This document shows, piece after piece, positions 1 to 10,544 of a stretch of DNA of 64,000 nt. This stretch comes from Eunapius fragilis (Eukaryota; Porifera; Demospongiae; Spongillida; Spongillidae), in the NCBI GenBank assembly GCA_963681505.1, contig OY811973.1:9513559-9577558 (forward strand), in the 5' to 3' direction. Under the pieces are notes generated by a model that saw only the letters and a list, made by a program, of their open reading frames with translations, did not search any database and had not been told where the DNA came from. Made by a program: the position numbers and the translations under genes. Every line of letters begins with the position of its first letter. The stretch's first letter is position 1.

Positions 1-164
1 CATTTGGTACACAAACATACAAACTTATGTCAGCACAATACAAAACACCACTGAACAACTTTACAGTCTGCTAGCAAGCATTATATGATGAAAACACAAC
101 GCTTTACATTTGAGTAGTAGTTCTCCTGGTGGAGGTTGGAAGGGTGACTGGCACAGTCCATGAG

Positions 165-1123
165 CTACATCACATTGTTTGGTATGATGGGTTCAGTCCC
201 TGGTCCATACCAGGCAGCCATGTAGGTAGCCCACTGAGCCTGGAACCAGAGCTGCTGGCAGACCACCTGGGTATACCTCCACTCAATCATCAGGAGTTTT
301 TTTCTAACCAATCTGATGGGAAGAGGGGGGGGGGGGGGGGAGGAGCTCAGAGAGCTTACCAGAAAATCTGACTGGATGTCTTCTCATCACTGCTGCCTCC
401 TCCCCATCAATTCACAGTGATGGCGAGGAGGGACTGATGGGGAAGAGGGGAACAGTACAGCACAAACAAAAGCCTGACCATCTCTTGAGCAATGTTCTCC
501 ACATTGTTATTATCTAGGAGCACATAGGTGGCTCCACCATTCTTACTGCAGTGACAATGTGCCAACATATGCTCAGTGTAGGGATACAGGTAAAGTGTAG
601 GAGATGTGTGTGCTCCCAATGGGGGGAGTGGGTGGACATTTCATCTCCCTTAACTAAAACCACACCTCTTCCTACTTCCTGTAACTAAAATGACTCCACA
701 GGGTCAGGGATTAGAGGAGAGTTTAAAACACTATGAGTGAGGACCAATGAGTGAAGACCAATACATGTAGGATACGCAGCCATCAGAAAGAGGGGGGGGG
801 GGGGGGGGGGTTGGTTAATAGGTGAACTTACAATAACATACACGCATCATACAATATATTTTGTTCTTAATAAAACTGATTAGACTCAATGATGAAGGCG
901 ATCTTGCTTTGGGGATAGGACGGGGGGTTGTTCGAACCCAATGACCCCCCCCCCCCCCCCTGTGTACACCCATGATATGTGTAGGACCAATGGACACATA
1001 CATGTAGCGTCAATGGAGACATACCTCCAAATGATGGTAATTAATAAACCCCGTACTGCAGAGGACAGGCTCATTCCCTGTAGAGCTGCCATGGCAACAG
1101 TGATGAGCTCACAGACCACACAT
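165..1123 (-). CDS. 3' exons of an unidentified gene
   Basis: Three minus-strand exons fit together in phase: 1123-1025, 545-479 and 281-165, ending in TAG. The first has acceptor CTGAAG and donor GAG|gtatgt (phase 2), the second has acceptor CTGCAG, and the third has acceptor TTGAG. The joined peptide contains ELITVAMAALQGMSLSSAV, then GGATYVLLDNNNVENIAQEM, then a Trp/Gln-rich tail WFQAQWATYMAAWYGPG ending in IIPNNVM. The donor of the middle exon (ATG|gtcagg) is weak, and that exon could instead read through to a stop near 414. I do not recognise the protein. A Met/Leu/Val-rich stretch in the first exon could be a buried helix. Phase agreement over three exons is the main argument that this is real; the 5' part is not identified. 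Confidence 0.38.
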
Positions 1124-1595
1124 CTTCAGGGCAGGAGAGGGAGAAGTGTGAGGATGGGTATAAGTAGAAGGGGGAGGAGGAGAGGAGGGGGAGGGAGGAG
1201 GAGGATGGGAGGAGGGAAGGAGAAAGAGGTGGAGGAGAAGAGAGGAAAAACAGCAGTGTGGTAAATGAACTTGTGGTTTCACAAGATATGTAAATAAATC
1301 ATAATTAAGGTACTGTAATATGGCTTACTACAGTTAAGATACATGAACATGGATTCTACACCTACAGTAAAAATTTTTTAAGCTACGAGAGTCCGGGCCG
1401 TTATTGCTCTTACAAGAGACCTAGTCAAGGTGAGGTTAAACCTACTGTATGTTTCATACACAAAGCTGCATTTTGATTTTGGAGACCCAATGGCAAAGCT
1501 GGGTGGCTATAGCTAGACAGGAAAATGTGTCCCTAGCCTCCTTCCCCCAATTACACTACAATTAATTTCAGGCTCGTGAAGTAGGTATAAGGGGT

Positions 1596-1705
<110 letters not shown>

Positions 1706-1837
1706 AGCGATAAGGTACTGAAGGGAAGTACGGACTTTTACACATACCTGGCCTGGAATGAGGCAGTTGGTATAGTGAAGTGGAGGATCACGGGAGACTT
1801 TTTAATATGGTGAGGTGTTGCCATAGATAACACTAAT

Positions 1838-2052
1838 TCATATATACACATACATGTACATATACACACATATACATATACGTACACACATACAAATAAA
1901 ACACATGCACACATACGTGCACATAAAACACACATGTACACACATAGCCATAAACACTGTCACACACACATACATAGTCATAAACGCACACACATACATA
2001 TATACATCTATACATACATGTACATATACATGTACATGTATGTTCACACATG
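1838..2052. repeat. Degenerate CA/TA-rich tract
   Basis: A purine-pyrimidine alternating region built from imperfect CACACA, TACATA and CATGTA units, about 130 bases beyond the long (AC)n run. It is probably an old, diverged microsatellite. Nothing coding is supported. Confidence 0.7.
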
Positions 2053-2159
2053 GGACATTGTACGAGAAAACATGGTAGTTTTCAAATGTTGCAGTTGGCA
2101 CAAATCTAATGCACTTAAACTTAAACTCGGACTAGCTTTTGCAAAGTTAGAAGTATTGA

Positions 2160-3190
2160 ATCTTTTATGATGCATTCATTTTCAATGGGAAAGGTCAATT
2201 AAGTGCGTACCGTCAGTCGTATAGAAATATGGCAGCTCTTGTATATTTGATGCTCCCGCCGTTTGTACCAGACGTTACCTCTACGTGTATGCTCTTACAT
2301 GTACTACCGCTCCGGTATATAACCTTTTAGCGTATTACGAACAGTCACTACCATCCAAAATACGTTTTGCATTCATGCTACGTAACTAGTACTCTGAGAC
2401 TTACAAGATCCTGTCTGGTTGTATGCCCATGTCGATTCTCTGAGTGGCAAACTCCTTTGTGTAATCGCAACCTCCGTCTTTCCCAATTAGTGCCACCTAG
2501 CCACTCCTACATGTGGTCATGATGCTAAGTCAGTACATAGCAATAATTATTGGTCATTTAACTACAACATCAAAAAACAGCTAGGTCTGGGCACGGCCGA
2601 CTGATGATAAGGGGCACGTGATGATCCGGGGTGTATCTCACTAACCATTCAACGGAAGTGCGATTTGAAGGCCCTAAGCTCTGAAAAAATGATGATAAAT
2701 AAGTACACTGACTGCTCTCATATAATCCGTTAGCACCTAAGGAAATTATCATTTGGTTGGGAAACTATTGATGACTGAATAACGAAATGAGATAAAATGA
2801 ATGGACATTGGAAACCTTGCATAATTAATGTGGAAGTGCGGATATAAGTACCTAAGGTGCGAAAAACTACTCAAAATATGCCAAATAGTCCCCACATTAC
2901 AAATCCGAGAGCACCTAGTCAATATTTGGTTTTGCTCTGCAGTAAGCTGCAGTTTTATGAATGCGTCAATACATTTTCTATGGACAACGAATTACGCAAT
3001 GACCGAATACCGCGTAATCCTTTTGACCGCCAATTTCTCGATATGGGTTCTGACTTTCCTCGATTTCGGAGGACCAATCAGATTGCAGCACGGTCTGACG
3101 TCACGGTCGCAACATTGTAGTTGCATTCCATAGCAATAATGAGTCAAGCAGCGATTAGAATGTCGGGGACTACTCGGGGGAATCGCTAGA
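2160..3190. other. No supported gene
   Basis: Roughly 1 kb of mixed sequence between the CA-rich tract and the PIGN-like fragment. Short open frames exist on both strands, but none has recognisable motifs or paired splice signals. It may hold intron sequence of the neighbouring minus-strand fragment. Confidence 0.5.
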
Positions 3191-3198
3191 CGCCATTA

Positions 3199-4060
3199 TT
3201 ATTCGTGCATCACAAAGACTGACTGCAAGATGGAGACAACCACAAGGACAGCAGAGAGCACCTCCCGATAGAAGGAGCTCATGACAAGGGCCTCCAAACC
3301 CACCACCACACCCACCAGGTGCACTGTCCCCTTCAAAAGCAGCACGCGATTGGTTGCCATCCGTTGCCAGGCGGCACGGAACGCGGACCTCCGCACCCAC
3401 ACATAGGACCAATAGACGAGAGGCAGCGCGTAGTACCAGTAATACTGGATGGGGAAGGATTGGTACCAAAGAACCATAACAATGGCCACCACTATGGCTA
3501 CCTGAACTAGCACCATCTTAGGGCTACAGTGCCCCACCCCTCCACTGTTAGCTCCCACCCTCCTACAACAAAGGGGCAACTTCTCCTCCAAGACCCAGCA
3601 AAAATTTCTTGGGAAAGATTCTTGCCAAGAAGAGCAAGATCTTGGTAGGAGGCCAAGATCTTGCCAGGAGGCTGAGATCTTGCCATATCTTGGGTAAGAT
3701 CTTGGCCAAAACTTGGCCGGCATAATCTTGGCAAGTTTGGCAAGATCTTGGGCAAGTTTGGGCAGGAATCTTGTCCAAGAACTTTTTGCTGGGGATGGCC
3801 ACAAGCACACACGCCAGCCAACCCACGAAGCCTGCCGTCACGGCAACCTTGAGGGGCAGCCTGTGGTAGGTGTGGTAGTACCTCATGCCCTCTTTGCACA
3901 GGGCGGGACAGGTCCGCGGCCCTCTGGACATGGTGGGCGTTTAATAGAGTATCGATCTCTTGGAAAGCTCGGCGGGCAACAGCCCGGGAAAGGGTCTGAA
4001 GAGCAAGGGGAGAGAGCTGTTCTGTGTGCGCTCCGTCTTGACCCTAAGCTGCGCGGTACA
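3199..4060 (-). pseudogene. PIGN: PIGN-like fragment (GPI ethanolamine phosphate transferase 1), broken
   Basis: PIGN adds ethanolamine phosphate to the first mannose of GPI anchors in the ER. The catalytic domain is N-terminal, followed by many membrane helices. Here only the start of the membrane region is seen: LCKEGMRYYHTYHR followed by GFVGWLACVLVAIPS (about 3800-3905), then VAIVVAIVMVLWYQSFPIQY, ALPLVYWSYVW and LEALVMSSFYREVLSAV (3199-3500). These match the family's YYHTY, GFVGW, LPLPIW and EVLVLSFFYR landmarks in the right order. Upstream, at about 3920-3990, a related helix (RAFQEIDTLLNAHHVQRA) is in a different frame, so there is a frameshift near 3905-3920 or a misread base. The two coding blocks are separated by an inserted palindrome-rich element. 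No catalytic-domain exons are recognisable upstream to 5 kb. It could be a truncated pseudogene or part of a live gene with distant exons. Confidence 0.6.
3594..3794. mobile_element. Small inverted-repeat insertion rich in CAAGATCTTG
   Basis: The segment begins with CCCAGCAAAAATTTCTTGG and ends with its near reverse complement CCAAGAACTTTTTGCTGGGG. The interior repeats the palindrome CAAGATCTTG and its variants about every 15-25 bases. It sits between two blocks of PIGN-like coding sequence. It looks like a short TIR insertion (MITE-like), possibly inside an intron. A target duplication is not clear. Confidence 0.5.
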
Positions 4061-4191
4061 AAGACTAGAGTCCTGCGTATGCCTTCCCAATTGTCGTCTT
4101 TGCGAGCAGTTCGACACAGACACCGAACAGACTTTGCAGTGATTAATTACACGATGACGACATTTATGACGACACAATAATTGCATAAACA

Positions 4192-4760
4192 TTCAAAACA
4201 AGTCAGAACCAAAATGTTCGATCTATGCGCCAGACCCTCTTTCCACGTAGCGGTGATGTAATCCACCTGCAGCTGTGGGATTGAGGGCCTGGGTACGAGA
4301 TTATTCCAAACACGTCCCACACAGTATCATATCTTCTTGTGCCATGGAAGGCGACAAATACAGTAGGCTGGTACCTGTAGGGTATTTAGGATTCTATCGC
4401 GGTAGAAGCTGGAAAGACTGACATAGAAGTACTTTCAAAGCACCGAAGGAGATGAAGGCGCATCTTTTTCTTATCCCAGCACTGGTGTGACGGCTCATCT
4501 CCATTGCACAAAGATGCTGCATATGCTATTGCATACACCCCACAGTCACTGTTATTGCAATTGCATGATACTGACAGTCAGTTCAGTTTTACAGCAATGT
4601 ATAAATAATGCAGCTGCATCTGTAGATTGTCTATAGATAAGGCCTGTGAACCACAAGGCAAACTACATGCACCTGTCTCAATGTTTTGGTACGCTCGGAA
4701 CAAGTGCGTCGTACGTTCTTATTTCACTTTCCACGTAGCGGTGATGTAATCCACCCGCAG
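4192..4760. other. Intergenic; direct repeat
   Basis: There is no supported gene. A 30-base motif, TTTCCACGTAGCGGTGATGT followed by AATCCACC, occurs at about 4239-4269 and again at about 4728-4757, just before the foldback arm. The duplication hints that the flanked segment arose by element insertion or local duplication. Confidence 0.6.
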
Positions 4761-4897
4761 GAAGGGAACAAGGTTTTGAGAAAAGAAAAATGAGACAAAA
4801 ATCCTATATTTAGCACTTCTTTTGGTTCTGTTACATTTACACGTGCTAAGTATAGGATTTTGTCTCATTTTTCTTTTCTCAAAACCTTGTTCCCTTC
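4761..4897. repeat. Foldback: 55-bp inverted repeat with 26-bp loop
   Basis: The left arm 4761-4816 and right arm 4843-4897 are reverse complements apart from one substitution and one missing base. The arms run from GAAGGGAACAAGGTTTTGAG to TTAGCAC. This would form a stable cruciform or RNA hairpin. It lies immediately upstream of a reverse transcriptase remnant and is probably part of a mobile element end. Confidence 0.9.
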
Positions 4898-4957
4898 CCT
4901 TTTACACCATCTTTGCCTCCAATTCCTATATCCCACCAACTTTCTCGTTAGAGAATG

Positions 4958-5185
4958 TTTTTCTTTACTTGTAAATCATTTGAAGTATTAAAATATTATT
5001 TTGATTTACTTGGGGCCCCAATTGGAGAGTTTTTATTTTGTGCCAAGTATATTGCTCAAAAGTGTACAGATGCCTCCAAGTTGCTCCAGCAATTAGCCCA
5101 GGTAGGTTCTACAGATCCTCATCTTGCGATGCTTCTACTTCATCAATGTGGAGGGTTCACACATGTTGTAATGATTAGGAGATTA
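4958..5185 (+). pseudogene. Reverse transcriptase element remnant, family 1
   Basis: The peptide LGAPIGEFLFCAKYIAQKCT followed by ASKLLQQLAQVGSTDPHLAM matches the post-palm region of the element at 36.8-40.2 kb (IPIGDYFFCTSYIASKCTEA, then TKQLSRLVEVACFDPQVAL). Only this stretch of about 75 residues survives. It then runs into a CA-rich tract. This is a fragment of a non-LTR-type retroelement. Confidence 0.65.
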
Positions 5186-5189
5186 ATTC

Positions 5190-6130
5190 TACATGCACAC
5201 ATGTACACACACCAACACACACACCACACCACACACATGCATACACCCACAGAGGCTTGCCTTAATGGAGAACTCTTTGTGACATCACAAGTTCACATCT
5301 ATGCCTGCTACAAGTACATCTTCTTCACTGGGGAGGAGGAGAAGCACAAATAGAATTGGTGAGGGCAGGGCACTCCCATCACTTGGGGAAGGCAGGGCAG
5401 TCCCATCACTTGGGGAGGGCACCAACTTTACAATTCATATGACCTCCAGTCACCAACTTTGCAATTCACATGACACTGACCTTCATATATCTCTTTGTTA
5501 TGTTAGGATTCAGTTGGAGACAAAACGTAAGATGTACCAGGATCTCATGAACACTATTGGTTAGTTCTCCTTTTCGTCTTTTCATCATTGGCTATGTTGA
5601 AGATCCTGTCAATGGCAAGTCTTTCTCACTTCCAAGTGGGCTTTCTTTGGAAATACATGTGGAGGTTTTAATGGTGCATGTTCACATGTGTGTGTGGTCA
5701 CTCCACCTCTGCTAACAAGGTCCTATGCTTGAATGACTTGCAGGACAGTAGGTTTCAAGACTAGTTGCCTACCCTGAAGATTCAGGCATACCCCACAGAG
5801 TGCCTTACACAGTGGACAGTGATGTGCAGCTGGTGTGCAGGTACCTCAAAACACTTGAGACTAAGAAGTTCACCAGAAAAGGTGAATAATTTATTTCATG
5901 TCTGAGGCTGTCAGTTGCTATATGTCAACAGCAAAATTTCTTGTTCAGAGACAATCCTTGCTGATGAGGAATGCCATGCCCTCCTTTGATGCCTACATTC
6001 CTGAAAACATAAAGTTGAACAAATCTCTGCAGAAACTCTGTTTTGAATAAAAATATCTACGAAAGGCAATTGACATCTTGGTGCTGCACTAGGATCCAGA
6101 ACTTTTTGATGAAGAGTATGTATATAGTAA
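5190..6130. other. No confident gene; two coding-like scraps
   Basis: CA-rich repeats lie at 5200-5245 and three imperfect copies of CCATCACTTGGGGA(A/G)GGCA at 5370-5420. A plus-strand stretch at about 5508-5561 reads IQLETKRKMYQDLMNTI with an upstream TTAG acceptor and a downstream gttagt donor. A second, at about 5760-5880, reads PHRVPYTVDSDVQLVCRYLK. Neither is recognised. They may be exons of a lost mobile-element gene. Confidence 0.35.
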
Positions 6131-6608
6131 AGTTGCAAGCAACATGGGTCAAAACTTGCTGAAATTGCTCGCACTCAACCTCAGGCCGCTTATGCAGCAT
6201 AAATTCTGAATCAGCTCTTGAGTCATTGGTTGTTTATCTTGCGCACTGTTCCTGATATACAATACTTGTTACAACCTTTGGAGAACTCGAGTCACCAGTT
6301 TCTAATCCCTGCTATAACTGGTCGCCCTCCTTGCTCAAAACCAGAGAGAGATTTGCTTTGCCAGTTAGAGCTGGTGGCATGGGGATTTTAAATTCTATGA
6401 CATGTTCTTCTCAATTTATGTTTTAATGCTTAATCTTTATCCTGATGTCATTATCCTTAATTAAGGATCACCTTTTACATTGCTTATTTTTGCTAACCAT
6501 GTAAGTTAGATAAAATAAATGGAATTGGTCAATTGTATACAGATTAGCCTCCATGATAAACGTCAATATGATCAATGTCCATGTGTTAAAACAGGGAGGA
6601 AATGGCGC

Positions 6609-7695
6609 ATCCTTATTTAAGGATTGACACCATCCTTAAATAAGGATCACAATAGTAGAGATTATTGACCATAAAAACCATAATGATTTTAAAACTCTTG
6701 ATTTTCTCTGATAGCCAGTTGATCCAGCTATACTCACAACCTGCATGATTCGTCGGAGAATTAACTTGTGGTTAATAAGTTATACGTATTTACACCATAA
6801 TACTTCAGAATTAATATCAAGCATTTGTATAATGACGTGTACTGATGTAGATGCTCCCTTCTGCTCAAATGCCTGCGTGCAGGACGTACCTAAGCCTCAC
6901 TGAAACCACGTGCAATGCATGGGTTTGTCTGCCGCCGCTCCATCGAACAGTGTACTTTCTAGTCCTATCTTGAGTACAGTACTAGTACCATGTAGAATGG
7001 TGCATGCGGAGGGGGGGGGGGGGGGGGGGGGGGGGTATGGCCGTATGGGAGATCTAGGAAGCTTTGCCAACTGGCATACGATATGTGTTCGAGCTTAGTG
7101 GGGCTTAGCCAGACTCGAGGAGACCACGCCATTGCCTAGTCCTACTGTTGCTGTCGCTGTCACTGTCATTTGACGATCGAATCATGCAGTGCTGCTGCTT
7201 TGTTCACCTATATGCCTACATGTATGTCATAGGAATTACATTCGTCGCTTTCTGTGGCTCCCCTCGGTATCTAAGCAGGGTTGCTTAGCTTGACGCTTTC
7301 GAGTGTACGCAATCGCTTCGATCTTTGGAAGTACTTGACGGTAAGTGAGCGTAGATTGTCGACGCCGTGGATATTGTTCCACAGATCCATCTGACAGTGT
7401 ACATTCTACTCCTAGAGCTACCAGAAACCTGTCCTTCCTTGCCATACGTCGCTTTGAGTTAATTTTGCTCACTACGTATACTATATCGCCAGCGGCAAAT
7501 GGCGGTTTCGCCGTATTTACACTGCAATACCGGTTTTTTAGCAAGCCAAATCTGCTTTAATCGTGGCAGTATCGCTGATCTGCATGATCTTGAATCTAGT
7601 GAATCACTAATATAAAACAAAGCACCAAGTTTACATCATTCTTTTAGAAAGTGGTCATCATCCTTATTTAAGGATGGCCTTCCTTAAATAAGGAT
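6609..7695. mobile_element. Insertion bounded by paired 16-bp hairpins
   Basis: Each end carries ATCCTTATTTAAGGAT and its reverse complement ATCCTTAAATAAGGAT (6609-6647, spacer TGACACC; and 7660-7695, a slightly shortened version with a spacer of about 5 bases). Each 16-mer is itself nearly palindromic. The interval interrupts reverse transcriptase family 2 between 6425 and 7706, which supports its being an insertion. Inside are a poly-G run (7011-7034) and an integrase-tail-like frame. Another related motif, ATCCTTAATTAAGGAT, occurs near 6455, so the true left edge is uncertain. Confidence 0.5.
7236..7544 (-). pseudogene. Possible retroelement integrase C-terminal fragment
   Basis: An open frame of 102 codons on the minus strand contains PPFAAGDIVYVVSKINSKRR followed by MARKDRFLVALGVECTL and a basic tail. 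The pattern GD-[IL]-VY, Ser/Lys, R-[DK]-R-[YF]-LV resembles the region after the integrase core in LTR retroelements, which usually precedes the end of Pol. No catalytic core is found next to it. It may be a captured fragment within the hairpin-bounded insertion, or a chance frame. Confidence 0.35.
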
Positions 7696-8250
7696 TGCGG
7701 GAGATTAAACATTAACTCATCCAAACAACTCACATCTCCGCTGGTTGCACTAATCATTTCTCAAGAGGACAAACTTCCCTCTGGTGGTGCTACATTATCT
7801 GAAACAAGAAAATCTACTCATTCAGAAAATTGAAAACTACAAAATGCTATTGCTGATTGCATATATGACAACCTATTGGCTAAGCAGCAACGACTGGTTG
7901 ATCTTACTGGGAAAAAAGGTGCATCCTCATGGTTATCTGTACTTCCTTTAGAAGAATTTGGTTTCTCTCTGCATAAGGGTGAATTTCAAGATGCACTTTG
8001 TTTGAGGTATGTCTTTCTCTGTTGACCATGCAATGACATGCAACTTGGGCAGTTTTCCAAAAATTCGCCATAATGAAATACGAGATCTCACAGCTTCCTT
8101 GTTATCAGAAGTATGCCATAATGTTGCCATTGAACCTCACAACCACTGAATGGTGAAGGCTTCCACCACAAATCTGTCAACATTGATGAAAACTCACGTC
8201 TCAACATACGTTCCAGGGGTTTTTGGAATCGTGGTAAGGATGATTATTTT

Positions 8251-8790
8251 CATAGGCGGCCCCAGGTGGGCCTGGGGGCCCCTCCTCTCTGCAAATCCAA
8301 TAAGTGACGCATACGATCGACGATATTGCATATTAACGTGTTAACTGTCTTTCATTGTCAGTGCGCGACATACCGTTTAGCCTTAGGCCTTGTTACAACA
8401 GCTTATTGAATTATCCCGTCTTTTCAAGTCTCAAGCTAGCGAATTATGCCGAGCCAAAGGCGAAAACGAAGTGGAACAGAAAACAGCTAAGCAAAGTTGC
8501 AACGTCAATTAATATCAAGCGCACATCGGTACCGAGCATTAAGTCTTTCCTTGTACCGATCTCTTCGATGGCCTTTCATCTCAGCGTGTTCAACCCAGTC
8601 CATCCCTTGTACAGCAGGTGAGCAACAACTAAATCTAATTTTCGAGTAGCAGTGTTTATACTTGCATTATGTGTGTAGTGAGTGTAACAAGATGAATAAT
8701 AATCAAGATCCAATATTACCATAACATATAAAATGCCCCTCCCTTTTGGGGCTTGGCCCCCACCCTACATAAATGCTGGGGCCGCCTATG
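8251..8790. mobile_element. 540-bp TIR element (MITE) inside the RT remnant
   Basis: The ends are CATAGGCGGCCCCAG and its exact reverse complement CTGGGGCCGCCTATG. On both sides the flanking reverse-transcriptase reading resumes. ATTTT occurs just outside each end and may be the target duplication. The interior has no convincing coding frame, so it looks non-autonomous. The superfamily is not assigned. Confidence 0.75.
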
Positions 8791-9329
8791 AATTTTTGAT
8801 TTAAGGGTTTTCCACCCTAATGCTCCAAGCTACCATTCCATGGACTTGCCAGCAATATACCACAGATATGAATGAAAAAGTGACGATATTGTCAACAGGT
8901 AAAAGAGGTTGAGCATGGGGTCTTTACACCATTGAATTTTTGTACAACAGGAGGAATGGCTCGTGAGTGTTCAACAGGCAGACATGATTTCAAGCAAAAC
9001 ATACCATATTCCCTTGCTATGCACTCAACTTTCTTATGCTTCCTTTCATGCTGCTGTCATGTGGATTCGTGGAAGCAGGTCACCACAACATCACCCTATT
9101 TACGAACATGTCCTTACCCTTGCCACTGTTGAGGGTAAGATACCGTCCTCAATTAAACAATAATAAAATTTTCAATAACACTTTATGCTTTGTTTTTGTA
9201 TGTCTGTAATTTTTAAAATAGTATTTGATCCTTTACTTGGTGTAAAATAGTTTGGTATTTATAAATTGAATAAAACTAACTGACTACAAAACCACTGCAG
9301 TATTAATTGGAATGTCACGTGTCAATGGG

Positions 9330-9992
9330 TTAAATTAATGATCGTTCACAAAAGCGATGCTGCCTGCCTTTCAAGGCTGATATGCAGCTTCTCTCATGTA
9401 GTTTGAGCATGTTATCGTCTGAGAGTTTAACTAAATATCCATAATCAGCAATCGTCCCACTGTCGCTACAAGCCTTATCCATATCATGTGCTTGTTGTAA
9501 AGCCTCCATCATTTCTTTACCTAGCCTTTCTGCTGACACTGCGTTTTGATATGTCATGTAATCTGTAGTAAACTGATACAAAGACCAAACCACTGAGATC
9601 TTTACAGGTGCTGTTACCATTTGTGTTCGTGGTTTCTTCTGTGCTGGAAGTAGTGCCGCTGTTGAAATGCCATCATCAGTAACAGCACTTATTAAAAAAC
9701 TGTTATCAGCTTCCCCTTCATCATCCGATATAATATCTACATCTGCATCCTCCACACCCATTTCAGAAAAATCAACATAAGCACTAGCCACTTCATGATA
9801 ATCCAGATTTTTTTTTCTTGACAAAGCAAACCAATTGTAGCCTCGAGCAGATCGCAGTCTGTACAGCTCTATTAGCTTTGTAGCACAACTTCGAGCAGTC
9901 TGATCAATACGACTGAATTCTTCTTCAATAAACATTAATGGCATTCCATATTTTTTGATCTTACCAATAAGCATCAACATCATTCTTTGATT
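9330..9992 (-). CDS. Hypothetical protein, possibly mobile-element encoded
   Basis: An open frame of about 217 codons begins with Met-rich MMLMLIGKIKKYGMPLMFIE and stays open a few codons further upstream. The middle is acidic (DADVDIISDDEGEADN) and the C-terminal half is helical (SAERLGKEMMEALQQAHDMD). I recognise no domain. The frame is longer than expected by chance in this AT-rich DNA, and its composition is protein-like. A run of T/A bases at about 10008-10018 separates it from another minus-strand frame at 10125-10499, which may be an upstream exon of the same gene. I could not find a splice pair that keeps the frame. Confidence 0.4.
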   Translation of the reverse strand, partial: NQRMMLMLIGKIKKYGMPLMFIEEEFSRIDQTARSCATKLIELYRLRSARGYNWFALSRKKNLDYHEVASAYVDFSEMGVEDADVDIISDDEGEADNSFLISAVTDDGISTAALLPAQKKPRTQMVTAPVKISVVWSLYQFTTDYMTYQNAVSAERLGKEMMEALQQAHDMDKACSDSGTIADYGYLVKLSDDNMLKLHERSCISALKGRQHRFCERSLI

Positions 9993-10124
9993 ACGGATGT
10001 CAACTTTTTTTTTTTTGGGGCGGATAGTAGTAAACGGTTATATCAGGCTTCATGATTGAACTACAAAATGTCCATGATGAAAGAGATTGAAACTGTGTTA
10101 CTAGGGACCGAGGTGTCAAAATGT

Positions 10125-10499
10125 TTATTGCACACAACAGCTCTCAGGTTCCGCTTTTTGTTCACCTTTGTGAATACCATATTTACTGCCATCTATGAAA
10201 ATCGCTATCTGCATTAGTAAGCAATTTTCATAATATGTTTTTGATTTACCAGTACAACCCTTCAGTACTTCTTTGAACTCTTTATTAAGGGGTCTTAAGA
10301 ATTGACAATCTTCCAAAGAAACTGTCTCTTTTATTCTCGTAGTGATGTCCATGCTTAATGACTGAACATCAATTGCAGATATACTCTGAATGTTAAAAAA
10401 TGGCATTTTACTAATTTCTGTTGCTGAAGACGAAATACAATGTGGTGCTCTTTGTAGTGTCATTACTGGTTGTGGTGCTTGCTGCAACAACAATAACAA
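10125..10499 (-). CDS. Hypothetical protein, possible upstream exon
   Basis: A 124-codon frame with a Gln/Leu-rich start and a central helical part, ITTRIKETVSLEDCQFLRPL followed by NKEFKEVLKGCTGKSK. No family is recognised. It sits just upstream of the 9330-9992 frame on the same strand, and the two may be parts of one gene or of one mobile element. Confidence 0.35.
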   Translation of the reverse strand: MLLLLQQAPQPVMTLQRAPHCISSSATEISKMPFFNIQSISAIDVQSLSMDITTRIKETVSLEDCQFLRPLNKEFKEVLKGCTGKSKTYYENCLLMQIAIFIDGSKYGIHKGEQKAEPESCCVQ

Positions 10500-10544
10500 A
10501 TATTTAAATACAGCGTACAGCTACCCATCCTTTTTCAGGACAAT

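Larger units (their letters stand above)
6135..9165 (+). pseudogene. Reverse transcriptase element remnant, family 2, split by two insertions
   Basis: Three collinear plus-strand blocks belong to one degenerate reverse-transcriptase polyprotein: 6135-6425 (KLAEIARTQPQAAYAA, then TVPDIQYLLQPLENS and GRPPCSKPERDLL), 7706-8250 (SPLVALIISQEDKLPSGGA, LTGKKGASSWLSVLPLEEFG, FSLHKGEFQDALCLRYG, SVDHAMTCNLGSFPKIRHNE) and 8791-9165 (EHGVFTPLNFCTTGGMAREC, then HAAVMWIRGSRS). These are the thumb and C-terminal zinc-binding regions of a non-LTR-type element repeatedly seen in marine invertebrate genomes. Stops and frame changes make it non-functional. The palm with the catalytic aspartates is not present. 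The breaks at about 6425-7705 and 8250-8791 coincide with separate inserted elements. Confidence 0.7.

Noticed and set aside
925..948. GTTCGAACCC, a tRNA T-loop-like string
   Set aside because: No acceptor or anticodon stems around it; it is next to homopolymer C.
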